From assembly GCA_913058215.1 (NCBI GenBank), contig CAJXQE010000028.1, positions 1-36,363 on the forward strand: DNA of 36,363 bases. Direction: 5' to 3'. The DNA is from an uncultured Verrucomicrobiales bacterium (GTDB lineage Bacteria > Verrucomicrobiota > Verrucomicrobiia > Verrucomicrobiales > DEV007). Position numbers and translations under genes: made by a program. The notes under the pieces were generated by a model. It was not told the origin of the DNA. It saw only the letters and a program-made list of their open reading frames with translations, and did no database searches. Below are positions 24,796 through 32,815 of this stretch, piece by piece. The number at the start of each line of letters is the position of its first letter. Positions within the stretch are counted from its first letter, which is position 1.

Positions 24796-27700
24796 TGGGT
24801 TTTCAAGTTTTTGAGTTTTGATTCATCAGCACCGATGCCTTCCGGCACTTTCGGAGAAACGTCCCACTTCGAATCAGGCTCGCTTCCCGTCAGTTTCTGG
24901 AACTCGGCAAAAGTTTCCGGCGTAAAAGGTTTATGAACCACCTTCAGGGTTTTGAAGTCATAAATATTTCCGTCACCGCGCCAGATCGTGTTCGGATAGG
25001 TCTGCACTTCGGGGTGAAATTTACCCTTCCGGAAAACACACTTCTGGAAATCCACGCCTCCCTTTGGCGTCAGCATCACGTTGACACTATCAAAGGTGCA
25101 ATTCTCAGCAAAGAGAAATCCGCCATTCCCAACTCTCAACTCCTGCGGCCCACCACCGGCGCGTCGAATGATTACATTTTTCATCTTCACCTGACAGACC
25201 TGACCATCCTTCAACTGATTCCCGTCCACCCAAAAGGCCCTTGCCGCACTGCTGTCGATCAGTGCATTCTCAATCGAATGTTTCAACCCGATAAAATACA
25301 GATCGAACCCGATACATTCCTTGATGAACACATTTTTGTAGTGTGTTTGACTTGTCCCCGTATCGCAAAGCCCTGTCGCATTTCGGATACTAACAAAGCC
25401 ATCTATCTGACAGTCCACATCCTCATGAGCACTGAACCCATCGTCTCCACATTCGATGGCGCCTATATTTTCAAAAACCAAATTCCGCTGCGCCCCGTGA
25501 ATATTGTAACCATCATTGTAAACGTGAGTGCCCGTCACATTCTTCACGGTGAGCCAGGACCCCGTAATACTCTGAACAACGGCACTACTTCTCTTCGGAT
25601 ACCGGATATTCGCCTCATCGAGTTTTTGGCCCGGCTTCAGTTTCAGGTAAAAGGCATCGCCATCTTCCCTCACGAATGTCCATTCCCCCGGCTTGAGTTC
25701 CTCAGGTTTCTTCAGCGGATCGCTGGGGCCTTTAGAGCAGCGATTCATCCGCTGCATCTTTCCATCCCAAAGTAAGAACCAGCGGCCAACGATGGCGTCG
25801 TCGGTCGTCTTGTAAATCTTCTGCCTTCGATAAAGATCGGGCGAAACTTGTTCCCACTCCGCACTGGTGACCGGCTCGCTCCCATCGAGCACGGCGCCAT
25901 GACCATCCAGGGTAATCGGCTTACCGGGGAGTCCGTGCTTATTCGAGAAATCAGCGCTCTCGTAATAGGTCTCCGGCGTCAGATGAATCGTATCTCCAGG
26001 CTGAGCCAGCTTCATGGCTCGGGCGATCGTTTTTACTGGGGATGACCGACCATTGTTTGAATCATCTCCCGCCTTCGGATCCACGTAAAGGTCCAGCGCT
26101 ACCGACAGGTCCTTGTCACTCCCCGGACGCCTTTCCATCGCTGCCTCGTTTTCCTCGACGGTCACATCGCTAAACATCGCGGTCTTTTGCGGAAGGTCGA
26201 CCACCCGCCAAGCCAACTCAGCCAAGCGCTGGTCTTCCTGCTGATCCCGAATTTCACGAAGCGCATCCGCGCCCTCATCACCGAACTCAAGAATCGCATT
26301 TCCGACCACTCGCCAGCCCCAGTCATGATCGCTCCGTTTCGGATCACTGTGACGACGGAAGGCTGTCAGCAGAGCCTCGAGAATCCTGGGACGCATTGGT
26401 TTCAATTCCGATTCATTTCGCGCTAAGACTTTTCCGAGAGAAACAGCAGCCCGATTGACCACTGCTGTATCGTCATGAATTAGAGCACCGATAAGGGTCT
26501 CGACCGCTTCAGGATTCTTCCGCAACACGCCAAGGGACTCTGCCGCCGCGAAACGGGGAAATCGTTCGCTGTCGTTCAGACCTTTTTGGAAAGTCGGCAG
26601 CATCGAGGTCCGGGCCGTAGTGATCAGGGAACGCATCGCCGCCTCTCTGACATCACCACTCTTTGATTCCAATGCGGCGCGTTCGATCTCCTCTGAGGGA
26701 AAAGGCTGCAGTCGTCGCAGCGCAATGATCGCACATTCCCGAAGCATATGGTTTCCATTCTTCTCCACCGCATCCAGCAAAGCCTTTGCCGAACCAGCGC
26801 CGTGATTCTTTGACAAGGCCAGGGCGGCAACACAGCGAACACCATTCTCAGGATCACCGAGGCCATTCTCTATCACAGGAACAGCGGCCGGATCCCTGGA
26901 TACCCCCAAAGCCTGTAGCGCAAGACGACGCTCAATTAGATTCTCTGATTCCGTCAGTGTAATCAGGACTTCCAGATCAGTTTTAAATTCCCCATCAATG
27001 ACCTGCTGCAAAGCTCGCATCCGATTCGAAAGATCATTCGAGCTCAAAGATTCAGCAGTCTGCTCTGGAATGAACCCGCGCGACAGATGCTGAATATCAT
27101 CACTCACAGCAAGGATCGTCGGTACCCCCGCGTCCTGATATTTTTTCCACCCCTCACGAAACGGTCCTGAAGTAATCACACTGACCGATGTCTCTGTGTC
27201 CCTCGCCAAGTACTGCAAATCTTCCAATGCCTTCATCTGCGACTGCCCACTGTTGTTTCCGTAAATCAACAGCTCATCGACCAAGCCTTCTCGCACCCAT
27301 GTATCAATATCCATGTAATGAAGCCCGGCCGTTCGGGTCAGCTCAGGAACATTCCAGGACAAGGGCTGCGACGGATCATTCGAATCGATCACCATACCGA
27401 GCGCAATATCATGTTTCCCGAGTTCGGCTTTCAGCTCCCGCAGAAATGATGTCACGTAACTTCCGCGCAAGCGCAGCCAGTCCTCCCTCGACGCTCCCCG
27501 GCGAAAGGGCTCCGTGCGGATATCAATTTTGTACTGGCGCTTAAAGTCCTCTACAATCGGATCGCTGAAACCGAACTCTTCCTCGAATCGCAGCGAATAA
27601 TTTTCCACATAGGTCAAAAGAGCCAAACCATCGTAGCCCGCTTCGACCGCAACACGAACCGTCAAGTCGACAAGCGCTTTTCGCGCTTCCGGATAGGCCA

Positions 27701-28229
27701 GTTCGATCGGCCCTCCCTGATGTCGCACACCGTGTTTATCCATCGGTGCCCATTCCGGATGTTCCAGCTTCAGCTTTGACTCATAGCAAAAAGGATAATC
27801 CGTGAACCCGGGCGTATCTGCTGGCGAACCCCAGTCCCAAAGAGTGGCCATTCCCCAAATCTCCATGCCACGGTCATGCGCTGCTTTTACCGCCAACTGA
27901 TCAGGCTTTACCTCCGTGTAGAGCTTGTTCAACCACGTCCAGAATGAATACGAACGGGGATTCTCCGGCCGAGCATGCATCGTCTCCAACCAGCAGGAAG
28001 CTTCATGCCCGCGCCAGTAGACACGGCGGGCATGTTGCACATCGCGGAACAGATCAAAGGTCGCCTCAATACTTGTCGGCGAATCTATCGGTAGCGATGA
28101 TCCCAGGAAATGATTGTCACCCGTGCTGACATACACGTCGATGATCGGTTCATCCCCGAAAAGGTTGAGGGTAAAGACCAGTGCGAAAACACCAAAGAAA
28201 AATCGATTCCAAACAGGGAGCTGAGTCAT
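24792..28229 (-). CDS. Three-part secreted protein: glycoside hydrolase-like barrel, HEAT repeats, beta-helix
   Basis: 1145 residues from the ATG at 28229, chosen because AAGGA lies 5 bp upstream and a signal peptide follows (an open frame reaches 28268). Residues about 25-400 resemble the family 10-like glycosyl hydrolase barrel (LKLEHPEWAPMDKHG; AGYDGLALLTYVENYS; MDIDTWVREGLVDEL). Residues about 407-690 are HEAT repeats (RRLALQALGVSRDPAAVPVIEN and similar). From about 711 (LYVDPKAGDDSNNGRSSPVKTI) the protein turns into a right-handed beta-helix of the polysaccharide lyase/DUF1565 type. It is first in the five-gene operon and faces the regulator. Likely it binds or degrades a large extracellular polymer, using the HEAT part as scaffold. 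The barrel is paralogous to the protein at 31037-32005. Confidence 0.82.
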   Translation of the reverse strand: MTQLPVWNRFFFGVFALVFTLNLFGDEPIIDVYVSTGDNHFLGSSLPIDSPTSIEATFDLFRDVQHARRVYWRGHEASCWLETMHARPENPRSYSFWTWLNKLYTEVKPDQLAVKAAHDRGMEIWGMATLWDWGSPADTPGFTDYPFCYESKLKLEHPEWAPMDKHGVRHQGGPIELAYPEARKALVDLTVRVAVEAGYDGLALLTYVENYSLRFEEEFGFSDPIVEDFKRQYKIDIRTEPFRRGASREDWLRLRGSYVTSFLRELKAELGKHDIALGMVIDSNDPSQPLSWNVPELTRTAGLHYMDIDTWVREGLVDELLIYGNNSGQSQMKALEDLQYLARDTETSVSVITSGPFREGWKKYQDAGVPTILAVSDDIQHLSRGFIPEQTAESLSSNDLSNRMRALQQVIDGEFKTDLEVLITLTESENLIERRLALQALGVSRDPAAVPVIENGLGDPENGVRCVAALALSKNHGAGSAKALLDAVEKNGNHMLRECAIIALRRLQPFPSEEIERAALESKSGDVREAAMRSLITTARTSMLPTFQKGLNDSERFPRFAAAESLGVLRKNPEAVETLIGALIHDDTAVVNRAAVSLGKVLARNESELKPMRPRILEALLTAFRRHSDPKRSDHDWGWRVVGNAILEFGDEGADALREIRDQQEDQRLAELAWRVVDLPQKTAMFSDVTVEENEAAMERRPGSDKDLSVALDLYVDPKAGDDSNNGRSSPVKTIARAMKLAQPGDTIHLTPETYYESADFSNKHGLPGKPITLDGHGAVLDGSEPVTSAEWEQVSPDLYRRQKIYKTTDDAIVGRWFLLWDGKMQRMNRCSKGPSDPLKKPEELKPGEWTFVREDGDAFYLKLKPGQKLDEANIRYPKRSSAVVQSITGSWLTVKNVTGTHVYNDGYNIHGAQRNLVFENIGAIECGDDGFSAHEDVDCQIDGFVSIRNATGLCDTGTSQTHYKNVFIKECIGFDLYFIGLKHSIENALIDSSAARAFWVDGNQLKDGQVCQVKMKNVIIRRAGGGPQELRVGNGGFLFAENCTFDSVNVMLTPKGGVDFQKCVFRKGKFHPEVQTYPNTIWRGDGNIYDFKTLKVVHKPFTPETFAEFQKLTGSEPDSKWDVSPKVPEGIGADESKLKNLKTQ

Positions 28230-28278
28230 TCGTGTCCTTACAATTCGCTTGCCAGAGCAAACTGACAAGCGCAGCCTA

Positions 28279-28299
28279 CTGGTAATATTTTCTTACCAG
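28279..28299. promoter_or_regulatory. Palindromic operator candidate
   Basis: CTGGTAA (28279-28285) and TTACCAG (28293-28299) are perfect reverse complements with a 7-bp AT-rich centre. The site lies between the divergent operon and regulator genes, immediately before the regulator ATG and about 50 bp from the operon start. The symmetric form suits a dimeric winged-helix regulator such as the adjacent one, and its position suggests autoregulation plus control of the operon. Confidence 0.7.
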
Positions 28300-29376
28300 A
28301 TGAATTCCCAGCCTGATCTCCCCCGCCGAATCTCCCTTGTGGCGGAAACCACCCGGTCTCTACGCGAGGGTATCCTCAAGAGCCAATGGCAGGATTTTCT
28401 TCCCGGTGAAAGAGTTCTCTGTTCCCAGTTTCAGATCAGTCGCCCTACCTTGCGCGCATCCCTAAAGGAATTGGAACAGGAAGGAAGAATCGCGACTTCA
28501 CGGGGCAAACGGCGTCAAATCATCAAGCATCCCACCCACTCCTTTTCCACCACGGGAAAAGGTACCATCGCGGCCATTTCTCCCCGTCCCCTCACCGCAA
28601 TGGCACCCTCTGCTGTCATCATGGTAGATGAACTCCGAACCAATCTGGCACGAGCAGGATTTCAGCTGAACCTCATTGCAGACCCAAGCTGCTTTTCAGA
28701 GCGCCCCAACCGTGCACTCAAGGCGCTGACGGCACGCACTCCCGCATCCGCATGGCTGGTTTTCGGATCGCGTGAGCCAATGCAAAAGTGGTTTTTAAAA
28801 CATCAAATCCCCTGCCTCATTGCCGGCTCCTGCGCGCCCGGAATCGCACTTCCCTCTGTTGATATCGATTACCGTGCCACCTGTCGACATGCTGGAGGAA
28901 TTCTCCGGAGCAAAGGGCATCGAAACATCACTCTGGTCCTTCCCCGGGGATCCACCGGAGGAGAAGCTGACAGTGAAACCGGACTTCGCGAGGCAGTCGA
29001 GCGGGATAATGAAAGTGAACTTCGTGTTATCTGCCACGATGGAACAGCGGAGAACCTTTGTGCTTTGCTAGAGCGAGAACTACAGCGAAAAAATCCGCCC
29101 ACTGCCTTTGCCATCGCCCGGGCAGTGCACACGCTCACTGCGATGACCTTTCTCATGAGGCGGGGAATTCGGATACCGCAAGATATCGCAATCATTTCAA
29201 GGGATGATGAAACCTTTCTTGAACACATCACCCCCTCACCCAACCGCTACGCAACCAAGCCCGCACAGTTCACAAGACGCATCTCGCTGGCTGCCCGGCG
29301 CCTTGCGGAAACCGGAACCCTTCCTCCCAAGTCAATTCGCATCATGCCCGAATACATCCCCGGCGAAACTATTTAG
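28300..29376 (+). CDS. GntR-type transcriptional regulator with LacI-like sensor domain
   Basis: 358 residues from the ATG at 28300; an open frame begins at 28249, but ATG directly after the palindrome is the natural start. No Shine-Dalgarno is present. Residues about 14-75 form a GntR winged helix (LPGERVLCSQFQISRPTLRASLKELEQEGRI). Residues about 90-358 resemble the periplasmic-binding-protein sensor of LacI/GalR regulators (DIDYRATCRHAGGILRSKGHRNITLVLP; MTFLMRRGIRIPQDIAIISRDDE). A sugar or related small molecule is therefore the likely inducer. It is divergent from the five-gene operon and presumably represses or activates it through the palindrome. Confidence 0.88.
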   Translation: MNSQPDLPRRISLVAETTRSLREGILKSQWQDFLPGERVLCSQFQISRPTLRASLKELEQEGRIATSRGKRRQIIKHPTHSFSTTGKGTIAAISPRPLTAMAPSAVIMVDELRTNLARAGFQLNLIADPSCFSERPNRALKALTARTPASAWLVFGSREPMQKWFLKHQIPCLIAGSCAPGIALPSVDIDYRATCRHAGGILRSKGHRNITLVLPRGSTGGEADSETGLREAVERDNESELRVICHDGTAENLCALLERELQRKNPPTAFAIARAVHTLTAMTFLMRRGIRIPQDIAIISRDDETFLEHITPSPNRYATKPAQFTRRISLAARRLAETGTLPPKSIRIMPEYIPGETI

Positions 29377-29469
29377 CCGTCCCCGGGGCCTGAAACCCGG
29401 CGCCATACAGGTAAAATCTGCAGCCGCAAAAAAGCACCGAAGACTCAGAAATTTCGGATTTGAAAATTA

Positions 29470-29531
29470 GGATTCAAAATTTCCGGCAAGCCGGTATAGG
29501 ATTAAATCGAACCTGACCCAATTTTGAATCC
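29470..29531. repeat. 12-bp perfect inverted repeat around the hairpin element
   Basis: GGATTCAAAATT (29470-29481) and AATTTTGAATCC (29520-29531) are perfect reverse complements separated by 38 bp that include the hairpin repeat. The right arm ends one base before the PIG-L start codon. It could be the ends of a tiny mobile-type element, or an RNA fold that closes the start region. Confidence 0.55.
29471..29508 (+). repeat. Short hairpin repeat, copy 2 (upstream of PIG-L gene)
   Basis: Contains CCGGC-AA-GCCGG (29483-29494) followed by TATAGGATTAAATC. It matches the element at 5238-5276 at about 31 of 39 positions aligned by eye. It ends 24 bp before the start codon of the deacetylase gene, a placement similar to copy 1. 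Confidence 0.5.
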
Positions 29532-29532
29532 A

Positions 29533-30378
29533 ATGCCCACTACAGCAACCCTTCGCCTCCTTCTGATTGTCGCCCACCCCGATGATGCAGAAGCCCGCTG
29601 TGGTGGAATCATGACAGCCTACCGGGAAGCCGGTCACATCGTAAAATGGATCTCGGTCACCAACGGAAACGCCGGGCATCACCAAAAGAACGGCGCTGAA
29701 CTGGCCGCAATCCGGCTTGAGGAGTCAAAAAATGCCGTCTCTGTGATTGGAGCTGAATGTGAAGTGTGGGACACCAATGATGGATGCCTGGAGCCCACCC
29801 TGGAAATGAGATGGAAAATCATTCGGGCCATCAGGAGTTTCCAGCCGGACTTGATTCTTACGCACCGCACCTGCGACTACCATCCTGACCATCGCGCGGT
29901 CGGTCAACTGGTTCAAGACGCGTCGTTCTCAGTAACGGTCCCGGCTCTCGTTCCGGACACGCCCGCCCTCCGAAAAGATCCTGTCATCGCCTACATGGCA
30001 GATCTTTTCACTCAACCGAATCCCCTGCGCGCGGATATTGCGATCGCTGTTGACCGCTATTCGGATTCGATTGTCGAAATGTTCTCCTGCCACGCCTCTC
30101 AGGTCTTCGAATGGTTGCCCTACAACAGGGGAGATTCGGAGCCTTTACCCGAGGGTCGGGAAGAACGGAATATGTGGATGCGAACTCAGTTTCTTCCATT
30201 GCTCTACGGAGCAGTTGCAGAGAAATATCGAAAAGAACTAATTTCCACCCACGGACAGTTCATCGGTGAACAGTCAGAGTTTGCTGAAGTTTATGAGATC
30301 AGCGAGTATGCCGGAGAACTCACTGATGATCTTCGTGAGAAATTGTTTGGCTTCATTTTCAGCGCCGTGAATTCATGA
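29533..30378 (+). CDS. PIG-L family deacetylase
   Basis: 281 residues from the ATG at 29533 (a TTG at 29524 would add three residues). VAHPDDAE gives the zinc motif with His15, Asp17 and Asp18, and HPDH at 117-120 supplies the further zinc histidine. The domain is the LmbE/GlcNAc deacetylase fold, which removes N-acetyl or acyl groups from amino sugars or sugar conjugates. There is no signal peptide, so it acts in the cytoplasm. Its stop overlaps the MOSC gene start by 4 bp, so the two are coupled. A deacetylated aminosugar thiol or an N-acetyl sugar are possible substrates, but this is inference. Confidence 0.9.
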   Translation: MPTTATLRLLLIVAHPDDAEARCGGIMTAYREAGHIVKWISVTNGNAGHHQKNGAELAAIRLEESKNAVSVIGAECEVWDTNDGCLEPTLEMRWKIIRAIRSFQPDLILTHRTCDYHPDHRAVGQLVQDASFSVTVPALVPDTPALRKDPVIAYMADLFTQPNPLRADIAIAVDRYSDSIVEMFSCHASQVFEWLPYNRGDSEPLPEGREERNMWMRTQFLPLLYGAVAEKYRKELISTHGQFIGEQSEFAEVYEISEYAGELTDDLREKLFGFIFSAVNS

Positions 30379-31028
30379 AGCTAATCAGTATTCAGGTGGG
30401 GCTGCCAAAAGAGCTCGGTGACTCAACTTCAGGTGACCCATTCGACAAGCCCTGGAAATCAGGTTTTCTCAAAACTCCAGTTGCCGGAAAAGTCATGGTG
30501 AACCGCCTCAATCTAGCCGGCGACGGGCAGGCTGATTTGGAAAACCACGGAGGGGCTGACAAAGCCATCAACTCCTATCCGCGGGAGCACCTTCTTCATT
30601 GGGAGAAAGCGCTAAAGTTGAAATTGGATCCAGGCGCTTTCGGTGAAAATTTCTCGGTGGAAGAAAAGACGGAGAATGAGGTATGTATTGGTGACAAATT
30701 CCAGATAGGTAAGGTCATTCTTCAAGTTTCACAGCCCCGTCAACCTTGCTGGAAGCTGGCGAGGAGGTGGAGAGTCAAAGACCTTGCAGTGCAGGTCGAA
30801 CAGACTGGAAAGACGGGCTGGTATTTCCGCGTCTTGAACGAAGGCACTGTCGAAGCCCCGGGTGAGATGACTCTGATTGATAGCCCCCACCCGGAGTGGA
30901 CGGTATCCAGAGCCAACGAGATCATGCATCATCGCAAAGATGATCATGAAGCAGCTCTCGCTCTCGCCGCGTGCCCCTCACTTTCTGAAAGTTGGAAAAA
31001 CTCTCTCAGCCGTCGGGCGGCTCAATAA
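30375..31028 (+). CDS. MOSC domain protein (YiiM-like)
   Basis: 217 residues. The N-terminal HGGADKAINSYP (58-69), GAFGENFSV (88-95) and QPRQPCWKLARRW with Cys125 are the MOSC landmarks seen in proteins acting with molybdenum cofactor sulfur, such as YiiM. The C-terminal 50 residues resemble the 3-alpha extension found in this subfamily. YiiM-type proteins reduce N-hydroxylated compounds using molybdenum cofactor, but the substrate here is unknown. It overlaps the PIG-L gene by 4 bp. It ends 8 bp from the end of the convergent barrel gene, and no terminator is visible in that gap. Confidence 0.87.
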   Translation: MKLISIQVGLPKELGDSTSGDPFDKPWKSGFLKTPVAGKVMVNRLNLAGDGQADLENHGGADKAINSYPREHLLHWEKALKLKLDPGAFGENFSVEEKTENEVCIGDKFQIGKVILQVSQPRQPCWKLARRWRVKDLAVQVEQTGKTGWYFRVLNEGTVEAPGEMTLIDSPHPEWTVSRANEIMHHRKDDHEAALALAACPSLSESWKNSLSRRAAQ

Positions 31029-31036
31029 GCCGCGTT

Positions 31037-32005
31037 TCAAAATCCGGTATTCGGATACCAGCGGCTGTAGTGATTCTCTCCCATCCTCGTCAGTGGTGTT
31101 GCCACTGGCTCGAAAATAAATGAACCTGCGCGAACTTTTTCCCGATGTCCCAGCCTGGATACCAATGGCCAATAGAGATCCTTCCCTGTGGCCCAACTCA
31201 CAAACTGATTAGGATCCCAAACCGCAACCCCATCTGCGCCCTGCTCGTAGTCACGCGCTACGCTTTCCGAAAGAATTTCCGCGCTCTTCATTTTCCAGCC
31301 CACATAGAATGGGTAGACCTTTACCTCAGTTCCCTCCGTAATTTTCGCGTAGTAGGCCGTGTCGCCTGTTTTGGTTTTTAAACCAGTCGTGTAATAGGCG
31401 AACCAGGCAATTCCAATCTGATCGATCAGTTTCTCTTTAATCCAGGTCTCCACATCGAGACCGAACTTCCTGTTGTCAGCCTGCGTTGAAAAAGTGGTGA
31501 CCGCGAATTTCAGTCGCTGACCCGACGCACCCCCGGCACCTCCCACCTCATCAAGCAGTGCGCGAATTTTTCGCATAGACCCCGTCATGATCTCCGCCCG
31601 CATTTCGTGAACTCGTGGATCCGCTTCCTTCAGTTTCCGAGGATCTTCACCAAACTTAGCTTTGAATCGCTCGCAGAACGGCTCTTCCCACAACATCGTC
31701 GGAAGACCGCGGTGAAACATAAAAACCACCCCGTCTGGATCCCGCTCCAGAACTTCCCGATACACTTCGATGAGGTGATCCCGAACCTCATCGACCGCGT
31801 AGCTCATGTGCATGGTTGGTGTCCCGTCAAGATCGACGCATCGCCATTCCGGATGCTCCAACTTCAAGCTCAGACCGGGGGCTGATGACTCTCGTCCGAT
31901 GGATACACATTTCCCTTCAAAATCTGCAGTCTCGTATTCAAAGATCTTCCATTTGTCGTGGTGGCGCCGATCTGAGAGAGCGGAAGGAGGAGTGCACACT
32001 GACAT
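31037..32005 (-). CDS. Family 10-like glycoside hydrolase barrel, N-terminally short
   Basis: 322 residues from the ATG at 32005; GTG at 32011 and TTG at 32017 are alternative starts. LSLKLEHPEWRCVDLDGTP, DPDGVVFMFHRGLP and LDVETWIKEKLIDQIGIAW align with the barrel of the 1145-residue protein at 24792-28229. In that protein LKLEHPEW begins near residue 153, but here near residue 47, so roughly 100 N-terminal residues of the barrel are absent. There is no signal peptide although the operon partners are secreted. The gene is therefore probably a truncated or decaying copy, or a shorter subfamily. It follows the SGNH gene by about 27 bp. Confidence 0.65.
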   Translation of the reverse strand: MSVCTPPSALSDRRHHDKWKIFEYETADFEGKCVSIGRESSAPGLSLKLEHPEWRCVDLDGTPTMHMSYAVDEVRDHLIEVYREVLERDPDGVVFMFHRGLPTMLWEEPFCERFKAKFGEDPRKLKEADPRVHEMRAEIMTGSMRKIRALLDEVGGAGGASGQRLKFAVTTFSTQADNRKFGLDVETWIKEKLIDQIGIAWFAYYTTGLKTKTGDTAYYAKITEGTEVKVYPFYVGWKMKSAEILSESVARDYEQGADGVAVWDPNQFVSWATGKDLYWPLVSRLGHREKVRAGSFIFEPVATPLTRMGENHYSRWYPNTGF

Positions 32006-32032
32006 ATCCACAATCAAAGTCGCCTGTTCCTG

Positions 32033-32815
32033 TTACTCCCATTGTCCGGAGTGAGTTCGAAGACCCTTCGTTGCCACCGGAGACGGTGTTGGAAGCGCCT
32101 TACTTCTCGTGATCATTTCAATCAAATGGTCTGCGACGATCCGCTGCCCCTTATCGTTTGGGTGTATTCCATCCAGTAAAAGATCATCTACCGACTGCCC
32201 CTCTCCCTTTCCAAATTCCTCGAAGACTCCATAGATATCGATCAGGGGAGTATCACTGGATTTTGCGAGTTCACGAAGTTTCGCGGCATACCCTTTCAAC
32301 TTCACATTAAACCCGCCCTCATCTCCGGGCAGATAGGGAGCCTCTCCATACAACTCCAGCATCTTCTTGTTCCAGCGTAGCGGATTCGGGGTCATCAAAA
32401 TGATCTTCACTTTTTTCTTTTTCAAAACTTTGATGAAGTGCTGCAAATTCTTCTCATAGGCCTCGACAGACACGCGTGATTTCGTCGCGGGCGGCCTCTT
32501 CCACACATCCACTGCCGCGTCATTGATCCCAAACTGAATAATGACTATGTCAGGATTATTCGCGATCACATCTTTCTCAAAACGCGCCATGGCGTGATCG
32601 GTATTGTGCCCACCGACACCGGCATTGATCACCTCGGCTTTCACTCCGTGCCCGGGAAGTTCAGCGCGAAGGATATCCGCATAGATCTTGAGGGTTCCCC
32701 GGCTCGCAGTCGTAGAATCGCCAAAGGCCACGATCGTCGTGTCAGCCGCCGCCCTCAGGCAAGTGAACAAGGTGAGGAGAACTATAAAAGAACCTATCCA
32801 GTTTTTTGACTTCAT
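32033..32815 (-). CDS. Secreted SGNH/GDSL esterase
   Basis: 260 residues from the ATG at 32815, chosen because it overlaps the upstream sulfatase stop by 4 bp and begins a signal peptide (about 1-24). All four SGNH blocks are present: FGDST with Ser34, INAGVGGHNT with Gly66, FGIND with Asn98, and DGIHPND with Asp215 and His218. The fold is that of acyl and carbohydrate esterases. The operon suggests removal of acetyl or other acyl groups from the same sulfated or lipidic substrate handled by its neighbours, which is inference. Confidence 0.9.
   Translation of the reverse strand: MKSKNWIGSFIVLLTLFTCLRAAADTTIVAFGDSTTASRGTLKIYADILRAELPGHGVKAEVINAGVGGHNTDHAMARFEKDVIANNPDIVIIQFGINDAAVDVWKRPPATKSRVSVEAYEKNLQHFIKVLKKKKVKIILMTPNPLRWNKKMLELYGEAPYLPGDEGGFNVKLKGYAAKLRELAKSSDTPLIDIYGVFEEFGKGEGQSVDDLLLDGIHPNDKGQRIVADHLIEMITRSKALPTPSPVATKGLRTHSGQWE

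Noticed and set aside
24933..25775. 280-codon plus-strand frame
   Set aside because: Antisense to the beta-helix part of the 1145-residue protein, with no domain or start signal.
29380..29387. CCCCGGGG palindrome after the regulator as terminator
   Set aside because: Has no loop and no T run; probably chance.
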